Of a stretch of 8,252 bases of DNA, positions 5,653-8,252 are shown piece after piece (positions within the stretch are counted from its first letter, which is position 1; the number at the start of each line of letters is the position of its first letter). Both the position numbers and the translations under genes were made by a program. The notes under the pieces were generated by a model. That model saw nothing but the letters and a program-made list of their open reading frames with translations. It was not told where the DNA came from and did not search any database. This DNA comes from JBAVQS01 sp049694275 (lineage in GTDB: Bacteria > Chloroflexota > Anaerolineae > UBA4142 > SHND01). The DNA is taken from the NCBI GenBank assembly GCA_049694275.1, contig JBAVQS010000177.1:1-8252 (forward strand), in the 5' to 3' direction.

Positions 5653-5870
5653 TGCCAGCGTTGGGTCCAATCAAGCGGACGGAATTGATTCGCTATCTCG
5701 GTCAATTGGGCTTTGAGGGGCCTTTTGTCGGCGGAAAGCATCAATATATGGTCAAAGGTGAAATTAGACTGGCGCTCCCTAATCCCCATCAAGGCGACAT
5801 CAGTCGTGATTTGCTTGCGCGGATTTTGCGGCAGGCAGGAATTGAGCGCGAGGAATGGACGCGGCTTTAG
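5652..5870 (+). CDS. hicA: HicA-family mRNA interferase toxin
   Basis: This 72-residue protein has the HicA double-stranded-RNA-binding-like fold. K8-R9 leads into the helix 'ELIRYLGQLGF'. The active-site loop VGGKHQYM carries the conserved histidine H30, in the GGKH variant rather than GSHH. A strand and PNPHQGDISRDLL then precede the terminal helix 'ARILRQAGIEREEW'. HicA toxins cleave mRNA during translation and are held inactive by HicB. The residues needed for activity appear intact. Translation is coupled to hicB by a TAATG overlap. Antitoxin-first order is the reverse of classical hicAB but common in this short subfamily. The hicBA stretch is AT-richer than its neighbours (two rows counted by hand gave 31 and 27 GC of 60, against 43 of 60 in a PPK2 row). 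Confidence 0.88.
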   Translation: MPALGPIKRTELIRYLGQLGFEGPFVGGKHQYMVKGEIRLALPNPHQGDISRDLLARILRQAGIEREEWTRL

Positions 5871-5907
5871 ATCGCCGCGCAGAGAGACTTTAATCCAAGG
5901 AGCAAAA

Positions 5908-6795
5908 ATGGCAGACAATAGCAAGGGCTGGGCATTGGTCCTCGGCTCGTCGTCGGGTTTTGGCGCCGCCGTGGCGCGGGCGCTGGCGCAGGACGGTTAC
6001 CACATTTTCGGGGTGCACCTCGACCGCAAGGCGGCAATGCCGCGCGTGCAAGAGGTCATCGACGATATTGCGCGCTGGGGGGTCCAGGTCAAGTTCTGGA
6101 ACAAGAACGTGGCGAGCGACGAAAACCGCTTGCAGATTCTCGCCGAAATTGCTTCGACGCTGGCGGGCAAACCGGTCGAGCTCGATCCGAGCCTGAACCC
6201 CGCCGAAGCCAAGAACCACGAGGCGCTCCTGGAGCAGATCGGCGCAGCACTTACCGGCCGCGAAGGGGATATTCAATGCGTCCTCCACTCGGTCGCATTC
6301 GGCGCGCTCAACCCCTTTATCGACGACCAGGACCCGAAAAAGCAAATGTCGCGGGCGCAGCTCGAAATGACGCTCGACGTGATGGCCAACAGCCTTGTCT
6401 ATTGGTGCCAGGACCTGGCGCGGCTCCGCCTGATCGGCCAGGGGAGCAAAGTCTATTCCATGACGAGCGCCGGCTCCCACCGCGTGATCTGGGGATACGG
6501 ACCGGTCTCGGCGGCCAAGGCGGCGCTTGAATCGCACACTCGCCAGCTCGCGCTCGAGCTCGGGCCGCGCGGGATTCGCGTCAACTGCATCCAGGCGGGC
6601 ATTACCGATACGCCAGCGCTGCGCATGATCCCCGGCAGCGACATGCTCAAGGAAGAGGCGCTCAAGCGCAACCCCGCCGGCCGCCTCACCCTGCCAGATG
6701 ATATTGCGAAAACCATCGTCGCCTTAAATGATTCGCGCGTCCAGTTTGTCAACGGCACGGTCATCAAGGTGGACTGCGGAGAGGACAACATTTAA
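5908..6795 (+). CDS. Enoyl-ACP/CoA reductase-like short-chain dehydrogenase (FabL/FabI type)
   Basis: This 295-residue Rossmann-fold SDR has the nucleotide motif GSSSGFG (13-19). Two features point to the enoyl reductase branch rather than a generic SDR. One is HSVAFG (127-132), equivalent to the 'HSIAF' of FabI. The other is the catalytic spacing Y197-x6-K204 (YGPVSAAK) in place of Y-x3-K. The C-terminal part (ITDTPALRMIPG, RNPAGRLTLPDDIA, VKVDCGE-like end) recalls FabL. Such enzymes reduce the enoyl double bond of acyl-ACP or acyl-CoA with NAD(P)H. The protein is about 40 residues longer than usual; the extra length falls around residues 84-118. AAGGAG at 5897-5902, 5 nt before the ATG, fixes the start. 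It begins 37 nt after hicA and closes the + strand gene run. It could complement the MaoC hydratase, but that is inference. Confidence 0.82.
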   Translation: MADNSKGWALVLGSSSGFGAAVARALAQDGYHIFGVHLDRKAAMPRVQEVIDDIARWGVQVKFWNKNVASDENRLQILAEIASTLAGKPVELDPSLNPAEAKNHEALLEQIGAALTGREGDIQCVLHSVAFGALNPFIDDQDPKKQMSRAQLEMTLDVMANSLVYWCQDLARLRLIGQGSKVYSMTSAGSHRVIWGYGPVSAAKAALESHTRQLALELGPRGIRVNCIQAGITDTPALRMIPGSDMLKEEALKRNPAGRLTLPDDIAKTIVALNDSRVQFVNGTVIKVDCGEDNI

Positions 6796-6806
6796 AGAAA
6801 TGATGA

Positions 6807-8252
6807 TTAGAGGGGAGCAAAACTGCTCCCCTCTTTTTTTAACCCCATCCAATTATCCGGCTTGTAGAGCCCAATCACATATTCGACGTGCATGCGCTGC
6901 TGGATCAGCGAATCGAGATTCACCTTGTTCCCTGCCGGCATCATGCGGCGGTCGCGGTCCAGGTTGCGCACGCCGATGCGGGGAACGTCAAACCCGATCT
7001 GAGCGGCGATCGCCGCGAGACAGTTTTGCGTCTCGGTATCCCGGCCGCGCATCGTTGAATTGCCGACGACGAGGACCACCCCCCTGCCCGGCTTACACAC
7101 ACGGAACATTTCACGCAGGGCGCGCGTCATGTCGGAATAATAGAGATGGAGCGCCCGCCCCTTGCGCCGATCCTGCCCGGCAAATTCCGCCACGAGCGCG
7201 GCAACCTCGCGCGGCAATTCGATCAGGTCGCTCTCAGCCCCGGTTTCACTGCCGATATAGACCTGACGCTTCCGCGTCAACGTGGCGAGTGGGTGTCCGA
7301 GCCAGACCAGCGAGAATTTGTGCGCTCGCATATAGTCGATGGCATTAGCGGCATAAGGCGGAGAGGTGACGATGAGATCCGCCGTATCGGCGGCAAGCGG
7401 CAGGGCACGCGCATCCCCCGGCCGGACCTCGGCGGGGATGAGCCCGCCCGGAAGCTGTGGGAGCGCACGCACGTTTTGCTCCAGACGCTTGGAGAACTCG
7501 TCGAGCGGGGAGCGAAGCGTCTTGGTGTGGACCCGGATATTGCGCAATTGCTGTTCCAGCGCTTGATGGCCGCTCAACACCTGGCCCTGGTTATCGAGGA
7601 GAACCTTGGCCTTGTGCGGGCGGGTGTGCGCCAGATCGAGGGCCAACGATACACCACCGGTTTTCGTAATGATCGTCGCGGATAGGACGACCTCGAAAAA
7701 AGCACGCAGGCCCACATTCACTATCTGCTGAATCTCATTCCGCAAAGCCAATAACTCGACCTGTGCGCTGGGATGAAACCACTCTTCAATAAAGGTGCGA
7801 GTTGGGCGGTCCAGTTCCCACCATTCATTCAGTTCGACGGTGAGCGCCTCGCGTCGTTCGGCGACAGCCCTGCGAGCCTTTTCCAGCAGACGCTCTCCGC
7901 GTTCGCGCACCTCGCGCTCGACTAGAGGCGTCACCTTGACCTCGGCAATCCGCAGCGCCAGCGGGTCGATGTCAAAACCCATTGCCTTGCGGCCCGACAG
8001 GAAACTTTCGACAATCGTCGTCCCGGAGCCGGCCATCGGGTCCAGCACGGTATCGCCGGGTTCTGTCAAACCGAGAATGAACTTGCGCGGGAGCTGCGGC
8101 GGGAACTTGGCCGGAAAAGAATGGAAATTGTGCGTGGCGTATTTGCTCTCGCGCTCGTGAAAATCGAGATCGGAAGCGAGCAACTCGATTAACCGCTCGC
8201 GGTATGGTTTGCCGGCGAGCGATTCGAGGGGAGGCGCAGAGGCAACAGGTTG
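6807..8252 (-). CDS. DNA methyltransferase (N4-cytosine/N6-adenine type), 5' end outside window
   Basis: This is an AdoMet-dependent DNA amino-methyltransferase. The visible motifs, numbered from a TTG codon at 8183, are NFHSFPAKFPPQLPRKFI (19-36), the AdoMet-binding motif LDPMAGSGTTIVE (47-59) with FDIDPLA (70-76), and the catalytic motif IV DLIVTSPPYAANAIDY (269-284). Motif I precedes motif IV, and a long variable region between them probably contains target recognition. SPPY favours N4-cytosine modification, but this cannot be settled by eye. The frame has no stop between 8183 and the window edge, and the upstream codons read as protein (for example YRERLIELLASDLDF), so the true start is beyond 8252. 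The gene converges on the reductase, 11 nt apart. No restriction endonuclease is visible, so it may be an orphan or its partner may lie to the right. Its last eight codons lie inside the terminator hairpin. Confidence 0.88.
   Translation of the reverse strand, partial: QPVASAPPLESLAGKPYRERLIELLASDLDFHERESKYATHNFHSFPAKFPPQLPRKFILGLTEPGDTVLDPMAGSGTTIVESFLSGRKAMGFDIDPLALRIAEVKVTPLVEREVRERGERLLEKARRAVAERREALTVELNEWWELDRPTRTFIEEWFHPSAQVELLALRNEIQQIVNVGLRAFFEVVLSATIITKTGGVSLALDLAHTRPHKAKVLLDNQGQVLSGHQALEQQLRNIRVHTKTLRSPLDEFSKRLEQNVRALPQLPGGLIPAEVRPGDARALPLAADTADLIVTSPPYAANAIDYMRAHKFSLVWLGHPLATLTRKRQVYIGSETGAESDLIELPREVAALVAEFAGQDRRKGRALHLYYSDMTRALREMFRVCKPGRGVVLVVGNSTMRGRDTETQNCLAAIAAQIGFDVPRIGVRNLDRDRRMMPAGNKVNLDSLIQQRMHVEYVIGLYKPDNWMGLKKEGSSFAPL
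6809..6840 (+). terminator. Strong intrinsic terminator at the end of the + strand operon
   Basis: A perfect 11-bp stem (agaggggagca at 6809-6819, tgctcccctct at 6824-6834) with an aaac loop is followed by a T-run through 6840. It lies 13 nt after the reductase stop. It acts for the + strand only: on the - strand the hairpin is preceded by A's and followed by mixed sequence. It also overlaps the last codons of the opposing methyltransferase. Confidence 0.95.

Noticed and set aside
6728..7685. Plus-strand open frames opposite the methyltransferase
   Set aside because: They are rich in R, P, S and A with no domain, and overlap a methyltransferase with intact motifs on the other strand.

Overview
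The window is a GC-rich bacterial chromosomal segment with tightly packed genes. The set of protein variants is what I would expect from Chloroflexota (Anaerolineae-like): an enolase with the 'HTSWQSTD' loop, a short antitoxin-first HicBA pair, a single-chain SpeD-like protein and a COG1064-type alcohol dehydrogenase. This assignment is inference from memory of the families, not a search result.

Layout. Bases 3-107 encode the last 34 residues of an IS5/IS4-type transposase, so an insertion sequence ends just inside the left edge. About 330 bp without a gene follows. It holds a good sigma-70-like promoter (TTGATT, 17 bp, TAGAAT) overlapped by a long palindrome. From 444 to 6795 every gene is on the + strand: enolase, a MaoC-type (R)-hydratase 1 nt later, a 179-bp structured spacer, a SpeD/AdoMetDC-family protein, a 97-bp spacer, a zinc alcohol dehydrogenase, two PPK2-type polyphosphate kinases (the first 1 nt after the dehydrogenase, the second overlapping the first by 8 nt), a HicB-HicA toxin-antitoxin pair, and an enoyl reductase-like SDR closed by a strong intrinsic terminator. 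On the - strand, converging on that terminator, is a DNA methyltransferase whose 5' end runs off the right edge.

How the genes may work together. Enolase, the hydratase, the alcohol dehydrogenase and the reductase are central or fermentative carbon and acyl metabolism enzymes. The PPK2 pair would link polyphosphate to nucleotide recharging. The two PPK2 genes look like the two halves of the fused polyphosphate:AMP phosphotransferase (Pap), encoded separately: the upstream half has lost two key aspartates (D49 to G, D104 to H) while the downstream half keeps them. This is the most interesting system in the window. HicBA is AT-richer than its surroundings and looks like an inserted cassette.

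Other points of note are a dehydrogenase missing two of the four structural-zinc cysteines, and a terminator hairpin that also encodes the last eight residues of the opposing methyltransferase.
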